Assembly (NCBI GenBank): GCA_001899315.1
Contig: MOYA01000001.1
Coordinates: 1,518,884 to 1,582,883, forward strand
Length of the DNA: 64,000 nucleotides
Reading direction: 5' to 3'
Source: Candidatus Obscuribacter phosphatis
GTDB taxonomy: Bacteria > Cyanobacteriota > Vampirovibrionia > Obscuribacterales > Obscuribacteraceae
In this document: one piece after another, positions 8,247-17,328 of the stretch
Layout of the letters: the number at the start of each line of letters is the position of its first letter
Position numbering within the stretch: the first letter of the stretch is position 1
Notes under the pieces: model-generated
Told to the model about the DNA's origin: nothing
The model's input: only the letters and a program-made list of their open reading frames with translations
Database searches by the model: none
Made by a program: the position numbers and the translations under genes

Positions 8247-9590
8247 TTAGGTGCGAAAAGCATGATCTGCCACTCCGGCATGCTCAGTTCGGTGCCATTT
8301 TGACACCTGTCTGCCGAACAAGATTTTCGAAAAGGAAACAGCGATAACTGGAACCCAATGTCCGTACACATAGGCAGTCACAAAGAAACTCTGTGTCATA
8401 GCCTTTAGCACCGAAATTGGTGCCCGATAAATTCTCATTGCTATGAAGACGTTTATTTGAGTGGTTACGAAAATACCGAGGGCGACAAGACCAAGAAACT
8501 TGCCATAAGTAGGTACACCGGAGACCAGATTGATGAACTCAGATGAAATCTGCAGCAGCATCAAAGCTGGTACCACAAAGTAAACAGTAAACACCAAGGT
8601 GTCTAAGCGCTCAACTAGAGAAAGCCTGAAGGGCGAATTGAGAGGAAAGATATAGTCGAGGTAGCGCCTGATGCTACCCTCAGCCCAGCGCCTACGCTGA
8701 CGGATCAAAGACTTGAATGTGGTTACAGCTTCTTCCCAAACAATTGCCTCAGAAGAGAATCTAATATCCCAGTTGTTTACCAATAGGCGCATCGAGAGAT
8801 CTAAGTCATCGGTAATAGCTTTGTTATTCCAGCCACCGACATCGACCAGAGCTTGACGTTTAACTAGTTGACCATTACCGCGCAGTTCTACAGCACCACC
8901 GATGAGGTCACGAGAAACTTGGAAATAAGTATCGAGGGCGTACTCGGTCGCTTGGCACTCGACCAGAAAGCCCTTCTGATGTTTATACATTCGCTTTTGA
9001 GCCTGAACAGCCCCAACATTCTCAGGCTCAAGGTCAGGCAAAATGCGCTTGAGGAAATCAGGATCAACATAAGCATCGGCATCAAAAACTGCAATCACTT
9101 CACCTTTGCACTGAGCCAAAGCTTCGTTGAGAGCTGCTGATTTACCGGGGCAGGAACCGGGCAATCTATTGATCACTTTCAGGCGAGGAAACTCAAGTTG
9201 AAGCTTCCTCAAAATATCAGGCATCGAATCATCCGAAATATCGTCGATGACCCAAAGGTTATAGTTCTCGTAATCGAGCTTGAACATATTACGAACAGTG
9301 GTCTCAATTACTCGAGATTCGTTCTTTGCAGAAATCAAAATATCAACAAAAGGCTCATAAGCCTTCGCCGGCAGCACAGATTCAACCGACCTGACGGCTT
9401 GCGCTCGCCTGCGAATGCGAAGGCGGTGACGACTTTGGGCGGTCAAAAGCCAAATGCTGTGAGTCGCCATAACTAAAATCAGACCGCTAAGAATGAACAA
9501 AATCTCCGGACCGGTCACAAAGAGGTCTATAGCCTTGAGCGCCGCCCAGACCATAACTATGAGTGATAGAAGGATTATTCGGTTCCGCAT
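8247..9590 (-). CDS. Processive family 2 glycosyltransferase, cellulose/PNAG synthase-like
   Basis: Inner-membrane GT2 enzyme of 447 residues. Two N-terminal membrane helices (about 5-50) precede the GT-A domain. Catalytic motifs are visible: DD at 116-117, DAD at 170-172, TDDLD at 260-264 in place of TED, and QRRRW at 298-302. C-terminal membrane helices follow. This set is typical of processive synthases such as PgaC, hyaluronan or cellulose synthases that polymerise and extrude a beta-linked sugar chain. No accessory export gene is adjacent, so the polymer cannot be named. The gene lies 162 bases after the MFS gene and may share its transcript. A hairpin follows the stop. Confidence 0.88.
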   Translation of the reverse strand: MRNRIILLSLIVMVWAALKAIDLFVTGPEILFILSGLILVMATHSIWLLTAQSRHRLRIRRRAQAVRSVESVLPAKAYEPFVDILISAKNESRVIETTVRNMFKLDYENYNLWVIDDISDDSMPDILRKLQLEFPRLKVINRLPGSCPGKSAALNEALAQCKGEVIAVFDADAYVDPDFLKRILPDLEPENVGAVQAQKRMYKHQKGFLVECQATEYALDTYFQVSRDLIGGAVELRGNGQLVKRQALVDVGGWNNKAITDDLDLSMRLLVNNWDIRFSSEAIVWEEAVTTFKSLIRQRRRWAEGSIRRYLDYIFPLNSPFRLSLVERLDTLVFTVYFVVPALMLLQISSEFINLVSGVPTYGKFLGLVALGIFVTTQINVFIAMRIYRAPISVLKAMTQSFFVTAYVYGHWVPVIAVSFSKILFGRQVSKWHRTEHAGVADHAFRT

Positions 9591-9752
9591 AAGAATCCAA
9601 GATAGTAGTCGCCAAGTTATAGTCTATTAGATTCTGGCAACCTGGCAACCTAATATAACTGTCTAAGTATTACTTTATATAGGCAGTTCTATCGCCAAGA
9701 GCTCCAGTAGTTGGGCTTGAAGAGCAAAACGCCTGATAAATATTATAGCGGT

Positions 9753-11108
9753 CTAATTGCCTGCCTTGCCAGTGCCGGCCTTTTTCAAGTCAGAGGACGT
9801 TCTGCCGTGATTAATCAAGCCAACAATCAAGGTAGGTACCCCAATAATAAGCAGGGTGGTAGAAACCCCGCCTGGCAAATTATCCGCCGAAACACCAGCG
9901 AGAAGCACAGGGATTGTCGAAGCCGCCGACATAGCAGTATTTTGTGCTCCGAATACTTTACCGCGCAATTCTTCCGGAACGGCTGCCTGTAGCAGTGACT
10001 GGGTCGGAACGGCCACAAAGGCGCAAGAAGCACCAATGCAAGCGGCCACAGCCAAAGGAACTGCGATGAGAGGACCATGGAAATGCAGACCAGCCAAACC
10101 AATGGCAGGAAACAACAGATCTTGGATGAAGCCAAGGCTACCAAGCATAGTCATAAACAGGCCTAGCAGACTGAATCCTCTGTAGGCGAGAAGAGCGGGA
10201 GAAATATGACTGTAGTAGTGCCCGACCAAGAAATTGCCCAGACCCATGCCGATGCCGGCAGCGGCGACTATATAGCCGAACTTTGAAGCCTCCAAGTTCA
10301 TTACTTGCTGAGCCAAGGCTACTGCAATAATGTTGAGGGTGATGATTGTGGAAAAGAGAAAAGTGATCTTTAAAATTGCACGAAATACGGTTTGATTGTT
10401 GGCTATGTAGGCGATGCCAAAGAGCAACTCTTCCCACCAGACATCGGGCTGCTCTTTGCCTCGTTTGTTGTCGGTAATCTGCAGCACAAACAAGCCAGCT
10501 AGAAAAAAGGTAATTGCCACCGCATATGGAGCTTTACCGATACCTGTGGCCGATACCACCGGTTCACCGATAGCAAAACCAAATCCGAGAGCAATCATCA
10601 TAGTAGTGAAGAAGAGTGAGTTGGCGGCATAAAGCTCTTCTTTTTTTACCAACCTTGGAATAGATGAAGACTCAGCCGGAGCAAAAAACTGCGAACCAAT
10701 TGAAATCAGAAAGGCAAGAGAAAAGGCCGCTACCGGCGATTGCTTTATATAAGGAAGAGAAACTAGACAGACAAAAATTGCTCGCGCCATATTTGAGAGG
10801 CAGAGAACCATTTTATTGGACCATCGATCTACATATACTCCTGCTATCGGGCTTAGCATTACAGCAGGTATAGTAAAGGCTACATACAGCAGACTAGTTA
10901 GCTGGGCAGCGCCGAAATGTCTACCAGCAATGGTGGCATTCTCATTAGCCGTCAAGACTGCGACAAACAATACAAAGACAGCCCTGTCTGCGAACTGCGA
11001 AAAAATCTGCGCAATCCACAGACTCATGAACTGCCGATTTTTGAACAAACTCTTGAAGGCGTTGGTACCGGCAGCCTGGTGGTCTTGCTCTGTAGCTGGT
11101 GAAGTCAA
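9753..11108 (-). CDS. MFS transporter, EntS/MFS_3-like
   Basis: Major facilitator of 451 residues with about 12 membrane helices. The N-terminal half has QIFSQFADRAVFVLF and the loop YVDRWSNK, equivalent to the MFS motif between helices 2 and 3. The C-terminal half has VPTQSLLQAAVPEELRGKVF, typical of the MFS_3 (EntS-like) exporters. The track start is TTG and directly follows the lpxA stop (TAGTTG), suggesting coupling; an ATG at codon 28 is an alternative but would shorten the first helix region. Drug or siderophore export is the family norm; the substrate is unknown. A lipid-related role is suggested only by its lpxA neighbour. Confidence 0.82.
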   Translation of the reverse strand: MTSPATEQDHQAAGTNAFKSLFKNRQFMSLWIAQIFSQFADRAVFVLFVAVLTANENATIAGRHFGAAQLTSLLYVAFTIPAVMLSPIAGVYVDRWSNKMVLCLSNMARAIFVCLVSLPYIKQSPVAAFSLAFLISIGSQFFAPAESSSIPRLVKKEELYAANSLFFTTMMIALGFGFAIGEPVVSATGIGKAPYAVAITFFLAGLFVLQITDNKRGKEQPDVWWEELLFGIAYIANNQTVFRAILKITFLFSTIITLNIIAVALAQQVMNLEASKFGYIVAAAGIGMGLGNFLVGHYYSHISPALLAYRGFSLLGLFMTMLGSLGFIQDLLFPAIGLAGLHFHGPLIAVPLAVAACIGASCAFVAVPTQSLLQAAVPEELRGKVFGAQNTAMSAASTIPVLLAGVSADNLPGGVSTTLLIIGVPTLIVGLINHGRTSSDLKKAGTGKAGN

Positions 11109-11930
11109 CTATTCCGCTTCCAGATCTTCATCGTTGCTGTCGGCATCATAACCTTTAGCAACGCCTCGCTTGGACGACTTGAAGAACTCGACTATCTCCA
11201 TCACCTCTGGTACAGCCTCGTACTTCTCAATAACCTTTTCAATCGCCTGAGTGTTATTCATGCCTGATCTATAAATCAGTATGTAAGCCTGCTTAATCGC
11301 AGATCGTGTCTCAGCCGAAAACTTCTGGCGACGCATGCCAACCAGGTTGACGGTGCGGAATCTAAAGGGTCGACCATCGCAAGTTGCAAACGGTGGAATA
11401 TCAAGTCGAGAACCAGACAATCCAGACAACATAGCCATGCGACCGATGCGAACGTGCTGGTGAAAAACTGTGGAGCCTGCCACAACAGCATTGTCTCCAA
11501 CCTGGCAATGTCCGGCGAAAGTGGCATTGTTCGCCAAGATTACTCCGTTACCAAATCGACAGTCATGAGCGATATGACTGTAATTCATAAAGAAACAGTC
11601 ATCACCGATGGTGGTGAATCTATCGCCGGTCCCTCTATGTATAGTGACATATTCTCGAATCTGAACCCGATTTCCGATTATTACACCCGTTGGCTCGTCT
11701 TTGTAGCTCAAATCCTGAGGCTCTAAGCCAATTGACGCTCCGGGGAAAATTCGGCAATTTTCACCAATCTTGGTGTATCCGTCTATTATGGCGTGGCTGC
11801 CGATTCTGGTGCCTGCTCCTATCTCGACATTCGGACCAATTACCGCATAAGGATCAACTTTGGCGGTTTCATGAACCTTAGCACCGCTGCTGATGATGGC
11901 AGTGGGATGGATCAACGACTCGTATGGCAT
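11109..11930 (-). CDS. lpxA: Acyl-[ACP]--UDP-N-acetylglucosamine O-acyltransferase
   Basis: LpxA catalyses the first step of lipid A synthesis, acylating UDP-GlcNAc at O-3. The protein (273 residues, near the usual 260-270) is a left-handed beta-helix of hexapeptide repeats over about residues 8-190. The catalytic region is YSHIAHDC with His122 corresponding to the E. coli catalytic His125, and the C-terminal helical domain starts at RPFRFRTVNLVGMRR. It sits 57 bases downstream of fabZ, the common fabZ-lpxA order. It indicates an LPS-type outer membrane. The last 15 residues are an acidic extension. Confidence 0.96.
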   Translation of the reverse strand: MPYESLIHPTAIISSGAKVHETAKVDPYAVIGPNVEIGAGTRIGSHAIIDGYTKIGENCRIFPGASIGLEPQDLSYKDEPTGVIIGNRVQIREYVTIHRGTGDRFTTIGDDCFFMNYSHIAHDCRFGNGVILANNATFAGHCQVGDNAVVAGSTVFHQHVRIGRMAMLSGLSGSRLDIPPFATCDGRPFRFRTVNLVGMRRQKFSAETRSAIKQAYILIYRSGMNNTQAIEKVIEKYEAVPEVMEIVEFFKSSKRGVAKGYDADSNDEDLEAE

Positions 11931-11987
11931 CGCAATACTCTCTTTAGTTAGTGAACCAGCAATTTGGGGCGAGAAAAACTCAATAAT

Positions 11988-12437
11988 CTATTTTTTGACC
12001 ATAGCGAAAGAAATCTCTCCTTCGCAAGCAACCTTATCTCCAACCTTGGCACAGACCTTTACCTTGCCAAGCGGTCCTCTGATCTTTAGGAGTTCTACTT
12101 CCAGATCAAGCCGATCGCCAGGCACAACCATATTTCTGAATTTGATACCGTCCATACCAGTGAAGACGCCAAGCATTCCTTTATATTCGTCTTTCACCAA
12201 AAGAGCGACACAGGCCAACTGGGCTAATGCCTCAACCATCAAAACACCCGGCATTATTGGTCTACCAGGAAAGTGACCTTCAAAAAACTGTTCATTAGCG
12301 GTCAGATTCTTGAAACCTTTTGCGCTCACACCAGGTTCATAATCGGTGACCCGGTCCACTAACAAAAATGGATAGCGGTGAGGCAAAATCTCTTTGATCT
12401 GATTTATGTCCATCTCACGGGTGGCAGTTGCTGTCAT
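11988..12437 (-). CDS. fabZ: 3-hydroxyacyl-[ACP] dehydratase
   Basis: FabZ dehydrates beta-hydroxyacyl-ACP in fatty acid elongation. The 149-residue hotdog fold carries ILPHRYPFLLVDRV and the active-site helix region GHFPGRPIMPGVLMVEALAQ, with catalytic His55 and Glu69. The length matches the family. It lies upstream of lpxA in the same direction, and both compete for beta-hydroxyacyl-ACP. There is 233 bases of non-coding DNA to the divergent folE, which should hold both promoters. Confidence 0.96.
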   Translation of the reverse strand: MTATATREMDINQIKEILPHRYPFLLVDRVTDYEPGVSAKGFKNLTANEQFFEGHFPGRPIMPGVLMVEALAQLACVALLVKDEYKGMLGVFTGMDGIKFRNMVVPGDRLDLEVELLKIRGPLGKVKVCAKVGDKVACEGEISFAMVKK

Positions 12438-12670
12438 TCTTGAAAGTCCTCAAAGCGCAGTCCTAACTACAGAATTGAAAAGTATAGCGCCTCAACCGGG
12501 GCTCCTGATAATTCAATGAAGTAATCTTTGCCCAAATGGTTGTCAACTTTTCTGTCACCTTGGTCCCGGTTCATACTTCGTTCACAGGGTTTCAAGTAGT
12601 ATCTAGAAGTGCTCGACACTTTGTATCTAAACCGGCACAAGAATCTTGACCATCAGGAGAAGGCGCTCAT

Positions 12671-13333
12671 ATGAAAACCGAATGCCAAGATCGAACAATC
12701 CAAGGTGATGTTTTTTTTGCGCAGGCTGAGAAGCTACAGCTGGCGAAGACATGTCGGTCACAGCCTGCAGCCTTCGATTCAAATCGCATTGAAAAGGCCG
12801 TGAAGGAGATTCTCATTGCTATCGGTGAAGATCCTGAGCGGGAAGGTCTGCTAGAGACCCCCTCCCGGGTTGCCAGGATGCTTAAAGAGCTCACGGAAGG
12901 ACTCCATAAAAATGAAAAGGAGGAGCTTTCTTGCCGCTTCCACGAAGAAAAAGCTGGAGTCGTATTAGTAAAGGACATCACATTTTCTAGCACCTGCGAG
13001 CATCATATGCTTCCTTTCACCGGGGTAGCACATGTAGCTTACCTTCCTAAAGAAGGACAGATAACTGGACTGTCCAAGCTAGCCAGAGTTGTCGAGTGCG
13101 TTTCTAAGAGATTACAAGTTCAGGAGAGAATGACCTCTCAGATCGCTGACGCGATTGAAACTACCCTTGACCCTCTTGGCGTGTTTGTAATGGTAGAAGC
13201 CGAGCACTCCTGCATGGTTCTCAGAGGCATAAAGAAACCAGGTAGCCTGACAGTTACCATGGAAAGTCGAGGCGTATACAAGGAAGACCAAGACTTGAGA
13301 AGGGAACTTTTGAGTCTGGTTACCAGGGCTTAA
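12671..13333 (+). CDS. folE: GTP cyclohydrolase I
   Basis: Converts GTP to 7,8-dihydroneopterin triphosphate, the entry to folate and pterin synthesis. The 220-residue protein has EDPEREGLLETPSRVARM and the zinc ligands Cys109 and His112 (STCEHH) and Cys181 (EHSCM), with ITGLSKLARVVE between. About 35 N-terminal residues precede the usual core. The start ATG has AAGG 8 bases before it. It is the first of a plus-strand run, although 78 bases separate it from the next gene. Confidence 0.96.
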   Translation: MKTECQDRTIQGDVFFAQAEKLQLAKTCRSQPAAFDSNRIEKAVKEILIAIGEDPEREGLLETPSRVARMLKELTEGLHKNEKEELSCRFHEEKAGVVLVKDITFSSTCEHHMLPFTGVAHVAYLPKEGQITGLSKLARVVECVSKRLQVQERMTSQIADAIETTLDPLGVFVMVEAEHSCMVLRGIKKPGSLTVTMESRGVYKEDQDLRRELLSLVTRA

Positions 13334-13411
13334 AGTTAATTATCCTGCTGTAACGCTTTGCCAGGTACAAATTGCGGTTGCCAATAAAGAATTGCCGCTA
13401 AACTTAATGGC

Positions 13412-14686
13412 ATGTCTCAAGCTGATGATTTGCTAGGAAATAAGGAGGGAGGAAGCCAATTCCGCCTTACTAGGCGTTCGTTTCTCTCCAAAACGAGTCT
13501 CTTTTTAGCCTCCTTGGGCGCCCTCTCTCTTGAATCCGCCTTTGATTACGCCTGTGCAGCAAATTCTGGAGATTTCTCTTTTGCCTTTATCGAAGGCGTG
13601 CATCTATCTTCTGGAATTCCAGATAACGTCAAGCTCCTTGCCGAGAGCCAACTTTTCTTGCAAAACGCTTTGAAGACAGTTTCAGAACAGGCTGTAGATT
13701 TTGTTCTCTTCGGCGGAGACCAAGTCGAAAGTCCCGGCAGAGACGATACCTTTTGGCAGCTCTTCATTGATGTTGTTCAGGTTCTCAACTGCCCCTGGTA
13801 TTTCGTCTTTGGAGAACAAGACATAACTGGAGCGGCACCGGTCGACCGTATGAGAACTTACGGACCCGACTTGAAAGGTCGCGGAATGGAACCTAAAGAC
13901 GGTGGACCCGAATGTTACTGGTCTCTTGACCCGGTTCCGGGAGTGCACCTAATTGGACTAGATTCAGCTAAAGCCAACTCCAACGCTGGTTTCATCAAGC
14001 AAGCACAGCTCGATTGGCTAAAGAAAGACCTGCGAGAAAATAGGGGCAAACTAACTATAGCAGTCAGTCACCATCCCCTTTTACCGCCGCCCCCGTACGA
14101 TAGTGGACCGCCTTGGGAAGAGTTTATTGTTGAACAAGGTGCTCAAACAAGGGAGGTTCTGGGTGCCTCAAAAGATGTCAGATTGGTACTAAGTGGCCAT
14201 GTAGGCATCAACAAAATTCAGAAAGAGCGAGATATCTGGTATGTTTCCTGTCCTTCGCTAACTGTCTATCCATGCCAGTTCAAAATTTTCAGAGTGAAGT
14301 CTGATGGCATCCTTGTAGAGACCTATCAAATAACCTATGAAGCATTGGTTAAGAAGGCGAAGAGAGAATTGTCATCTTCTCGTGTGTCTTTTCAATATTC
14401 ATCTCGTAAGCCTCTCAGCTTTCTCAAAGTAGTGGAAGGAGAGGAGTTAGATCGGAACGTTTTTCTACCCTTTGCGCCTGGTGCATTGCCCCTCAAGGCG
14501 CCAAAGAAGAAAAAAGCACCAAAGCAAAAGGCATCAAAGGCTAGTGTGGATAAAAAGAAAACTCCGACTTCTAGCCAGCAAAAATCAGATATTAAGCCTC
14601 AAACTGCACCCGTCGACTCAGCCGGTAACGGTATGGAAAAGTTGAACGCTCCAGCGGAGACAGGCAAGGAAACCGGAAACAACTGA
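13412..14686 (+). CDS. Tat-exported metallophosphoesterase-like protein with degenerate active site
   Basis: A 424-residue protein with an N-terminal twin-arginine signal (LTRRSFLSKTSLFLASLG), so it should be folded before export. The body has the calcineurin-like metallophosphoesterase layout. However, the usual metal motifs are altered: DxH is replaced by GVH (FIEGVHLS), GDxxD reads GDQVE, GNHD/E reads GEQD, VSHHP is kept, and GHxH reads GHVG. At least four ligand positions differ from the consensus, so it may be inactive, use other ligands, or bind rather than cleave its substrate. The last 70 residues are Lys/Pro/Ala-rich and disordered-looking. No clear Shine-Dalgarno precedes the ATG. 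The next gene, kynA-like, begins 28 bases later. Confidence 0.75.
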   Translation: MSQADDLLGNKEGGSQFRLTRRSFLSKTSLFLASLGALSLESAFDYACAANSGDFSFAFIEGVHLSSGIPDNVKLLAESQLFLQNALKTVSEQAVDFVLFGGDQVESPGRDDTFWQLFIDVVQVLNCPWYFVFGEQDITGAAPVDRMRTYGPDLKGRGMEPKDGGPECYWSLDPVPGVHLIGLDSAKANSNAGFIKQAQLDWLKKDLRENRGKLTIAVSHHPLLPPPPYDSGPPWEEFIVEQGAQTREVLGASKDVRLVLSGHVGINKIQKERDIWYVSCPSLTVYPCQFKIFRVKSDGILVETYQITYEALVKKAKRELSSSRVSFQYSSRKPLSFLKVVEGEELDRNVFLPFAPGALPLKAPKKKKAPKQKASKASVDKKKTPTSSQQKSDIKPQTAPVDSAGNGMEKLNAPAETGKETGNN

Positions 14687-14714
14687 TCGAGTTCGCAACG
14701 AGGTTCTGAGGGAA

Positions 14715-15587
14715 ATGCAAAACAAAGAAGGCAGTCAGAAAGAGAAACAGAGCAGCTCCTACGGTGGTATCACCTCTGGTGGGCACTCTCCGCTTTCTTA
14801 CAATTCCTACTTGATGGTCGAAGAGCTGAAGAAGCTACAGGTCTGTCAGTCCGAACCAGCTCATCATGACGAACCACTTTTCATAATCATCCACCAGACC
14901 TATGAGCTCTGGTTTAAGCTGATGATCCATGAGCTAGATCTTGTCGTTAGCCTTCTGAACGAGGACAAAGTGAGAAGGGCCACTCACTACATGCGACGGG
15001 TGGTAGCGATTATGCGAGTACTTGTTCAGCAAATTCATATTCTAGAGACTATGGCGCCCAGAGACTTTCTTGGCTTTAGAGACAAACTCAATCCAGCTTC
15101 CGGGTTTCAGTCATCTCAATTCCGCGAGATAGAGTTTATGGCAGGACTGAAAGAAGAGAGATTTCTGCAACATTTTCGCCAAGACAAAGAAGCATACGAG
15201 AACCTAGTCAAGAGATTTAATGAACCAAGCCTGGAAGAAGTTTTCTATGCCTACCTGAGAAGACACGGCTTCAAGCTGCCATCTACTCCAGCCGGCGCAA
15301 ATGAAGAGGAAAGCCGAAAGTTGGAGGCCGCCCGCATTGAAGAGTTGCTAGCTTTATATGATGATGAAACCGATGGCAAGTATATTGACTTGCATGACCT
15401 AGCAGAGAGATTTATAGATCTAGACGAGCTTATCTCGCTCTGGCGTACCCATCATGTAACGGTGGTTGAAAGAATCATCGGATTTAAGAGAGGAACCGGC
15501 GGCTCCGAAGGAGTAGGTTATTTGAGAAGCACCCTCTATAAGCGCTGCTTTCCCGATTTGTGGCACCTTCGCACAGCACTAAAATAA
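14715..15587 (+). CDS. kynA: Tryptophan 2,3-dioxygenase
   Basis: Haem enzyme that opens the indole ring of L-tryptophan to N-formylkynurenine. At 290 residues it has normal length. Family motifs: LSYNSYLMVEELKKLQ, HHDEPLFIIIHQTYELWFK with distal His60, ASGFQSSQFREIEF, and the C-terminal THHVTVVERIIG with the axial haem His, followed by GTGGSEGVGYL. No kynurenine formamidase or kynureninase is in the window, so the pathway cannot be followed further here. It lies between the metallophosphoesterase-like gene and a VOC protein, tightly spaced. Confidence 0.95.
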   Translation: MQNKEGSQKEKQSSSYGGITSGGHSPLSYNSYLMVEELKKLQVCQSEPAHHDEPLFIIIHQTYELWFKLMIHELDLVVSLLNEDKVRRATHYMRRVVAIMRVLVQQIHILETMAPRDFLGFRDKLNPASGFQSSQFREIEFMAGLKEERFLQHFRQDKEAYENLVKRFNEPSLEEVFYAYLRRHGFKLPSTPAGANEEESRKLEAARIEELLALYDDETDGKYIDLHDLAERFIDLDELISLWRTHHVTVVERIIGFKRGTGGSEGVGYLRSTLYKRCFPDLWHLRTALK

Positions 15588-15599
15588 GTGGAAATGAGC

Positions 15600-15926
15600 A
15601 TGTCTGAAAAAGCTGAGAGCAAAAGTCTTGATCCAATCGACCATATTGCTATTCAAGTCGATGATCTAATCAGTACAGTCAACTTCTACAAAGATTCCTT
15701 CCAATGTGAGGTTATCTATCAGGACGATACTTGGGCGTTTCTCAAGTTTCAAAACATCAAGCTAGCCTTCGTCATTCCTGGACAACATCCACCTCACATA
15801 GCATTTGTAAACGAGAAGGCTGAAAATTTTGGAGAGTTAAAGACTCACAGAGATGGCACCAAGTCGGTCTACATAAAGGATCCTTCTGGCAATACTCTGG
15901 AAATCATGGCTCCTTATGAAGTTTAG
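15600..15926 (+). CDS. VOC (glyoxalase/bleomycin resistance) family protein
   Basis: A small single-domain vicinal oxygen chelate protein (about 108 residues). It has the beta-alpha-beta-beta-beta pattern with DHIAIQVDDLISTVNFYKD at the start and IKDPSGNTLEIM at the end. Possible metal ligands are the first His and the final Glu. Members are lyases, isomerases, dioxygenases or binding proteins. Starts at 15588 (GTG, abutting the kynA stop), 15594 and 15600 are all possible; I prefer 15600 because AAGTGG lies upstream at usable distance. Position directly after tryptophan dioxygenase suggests a linked metabolic role, which is inference. Confidence 0.8.
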   Translation: MSEKAESKSLDPIDHIAIQVDDLISTVNFYKDSFQCEVIYQDDTWAFLKFQNIKLAFVIPGQHPPHIAFVNEKAENFGELKTHRDGTKSVYIKDPSGNTLEIMAPYEV

Positions 15927-15964
15927 AAAGCAGAAAATAACTCTAGAGTCTGGATGGGGTCACA

Positions 15965-17287
15965 ATGGAAGTACTTGATACGGTCGTTATAGGAGCAGGG
16001 ATTGCAGGTCTTAGTGCAGCCCACCAATTGATCAAAGGTGGCTTCAAGACTTGTATTTTGGAAGCGAATGCAGAACCAGGCGGCAGGGTTCGAACCCTGG
16101 TAGATAACGGCTATAGAATGGATTTGGGATTCCAAGTTTTTCTCACGGCCTACCCCGAAGCAATCAGACAACTAGACTATTCCAAGCTCGATTTTTGCGC
16201 CTTCCAAAGTGGCGCCATGGTTAGACACGGAAATGGCTTTACCCGCATTTCTGACCCATTCAGAGATCCAACCGCCCTGGTATCGACCTTGATGTCAGAT
16301 GTAGCACCACTGGGTGACAAAATCAAAATTGCTTATCTGAGACAGAAGCTTATGAACACTTCTGTTGATGAGATATTCAGACGCCCGGAAAAGTCAATCC
16401 ATGACGCTCTCTTGAATGATTACGGCTTCTCACCCAAGATTATAGACAGATTCTTCCGCCCCTTTTTTGGCGGTATCACCCTTGATGCAAGTCTGTCTGG
16501 CTCCGCGCGGATGTTTGATTTCGTCTTCAAAATGATGTCTGAAGGAAACGTGGCGATTCCAAGACTTGGCATGGGAGAAATCAGCAAACAGTTGGCAGCA
16601 AAACTGCCGGCCGAGACAATCCGATTTAATTCTCGCGTCAGTAATATTGAACCGGATAGAACTTCCTTCGAAGGGCAAAATGTTCTGACTGTGGTCATGG
16701 CAGACAACAGCAAGATTTTGGCAAGATCGGTAGTTATTGCCACAGAAGGCACTGAAGCGGGAAGACTTTGCCCATCAATAGAGAAACCAAAGACTAGAAC
16801 TGTCAATTGTCTCTATTTCAGCCATGACATAGTGCCAAGCACTGAACCGCTGCTCTTCTTAAACGGCAATCTGGAAAGCGAAAATTCAGGAGGCGGAGTC
16901 GTGAACAACCTGGCAATCTTGACCAACTGCTCGCCCGCTCTAGCTCCGCGAGACAAGCACCTTTACTCGGTTACAGTTTTGGAAGAAGGCGAATCCCCGG
17001 AAAGCCTTGAGAAAGGCGTCAGAAAGCAACTTATCTCTTGGTTTGGCCAGGAGTATGACAAGCTAGAACACTTGAAGACTATGAAAATCGAGCGGGCTTT
17101 GCCAGATCAGTCCCCTCCATGGCTTGACATGCCCCGTAAAGCAATCAAGATAGACGATGCCGGTCGCACTTTATACGTATGTGGAGACCACAGAGACAAT
17201 GCCTCAATCAACGGGGCTATGGTTTCGGGCAGACGTGCGGCGGAGCAAATTCTCAAGGATCTCAAAGTTACTGTGAGCCTCGCTTAA
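15965..17287 (+). CDS. FAD-dependent amine oxidase/desaturase-like oxidoreductase
   Basis: A 440-residue flavoprotein. The N-terminal dinucleotide fold is VVIGAGIAGLSAAHQL, followed by LEANAEPGGRVRTL, the arginine-containing FAD motif of the amine oxidase/phytoene desaturase/protoporphyrinogen oxidase superfamily. The C-terminal FAD motif is YVCGDHRDNASINGAMVSG. No signal peptide. The first 60 residues are highly conserved in type, while the substrate region (about 90-330) does not point to one family. It follows the VOC gene by 38 bases in the same run. A role with tryptophan products, carotenoids or porphyrins cannot be decided from sequence. Confidence 0.85.
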   Translation: MEVLDTVVIGAGIAGLSAAHQLIKGGFKTCILEANAEPGGRVRTLVDNGYRMDLGFQVFLTAYPEAIRQLDYSKLDFCAFQSGAMVRHGNGFTRISDPFRDPTALVSTLMSDVAPLGDKIKIAYLRQKLMNTSVDEIFRRPEKSIHDALLNDYGFSPKIIDRFFRPFFGGITLDASLSGSARMFDFVFKMMSEGNVAIPRLGMGEISKQLAAKLPAETIRFNSRVSNIEPDRTSFEGQNVLTVVMADNSKILARSVVIATEGTEAGRLCPSIEKPKTRTVNCLYFSHDIVPSTEPLLFLNGNLESENSGGGVVNNLAILTNCSPALAPRDKHLYSVTVLEEGESPESLEKGVRKQLISWFGQEYDKLEHLKTMKIERALPDQSPPWLDMPRKAIKIDDAGRTLYVCGDHRDNASINGAMVSGRRAAEQILKDLKVTVSLA

Positions 17288-17328
17288 GATTTTGCTAAAA
17301 TCGAACCTGTTAATGCTCATGGGTAGAA

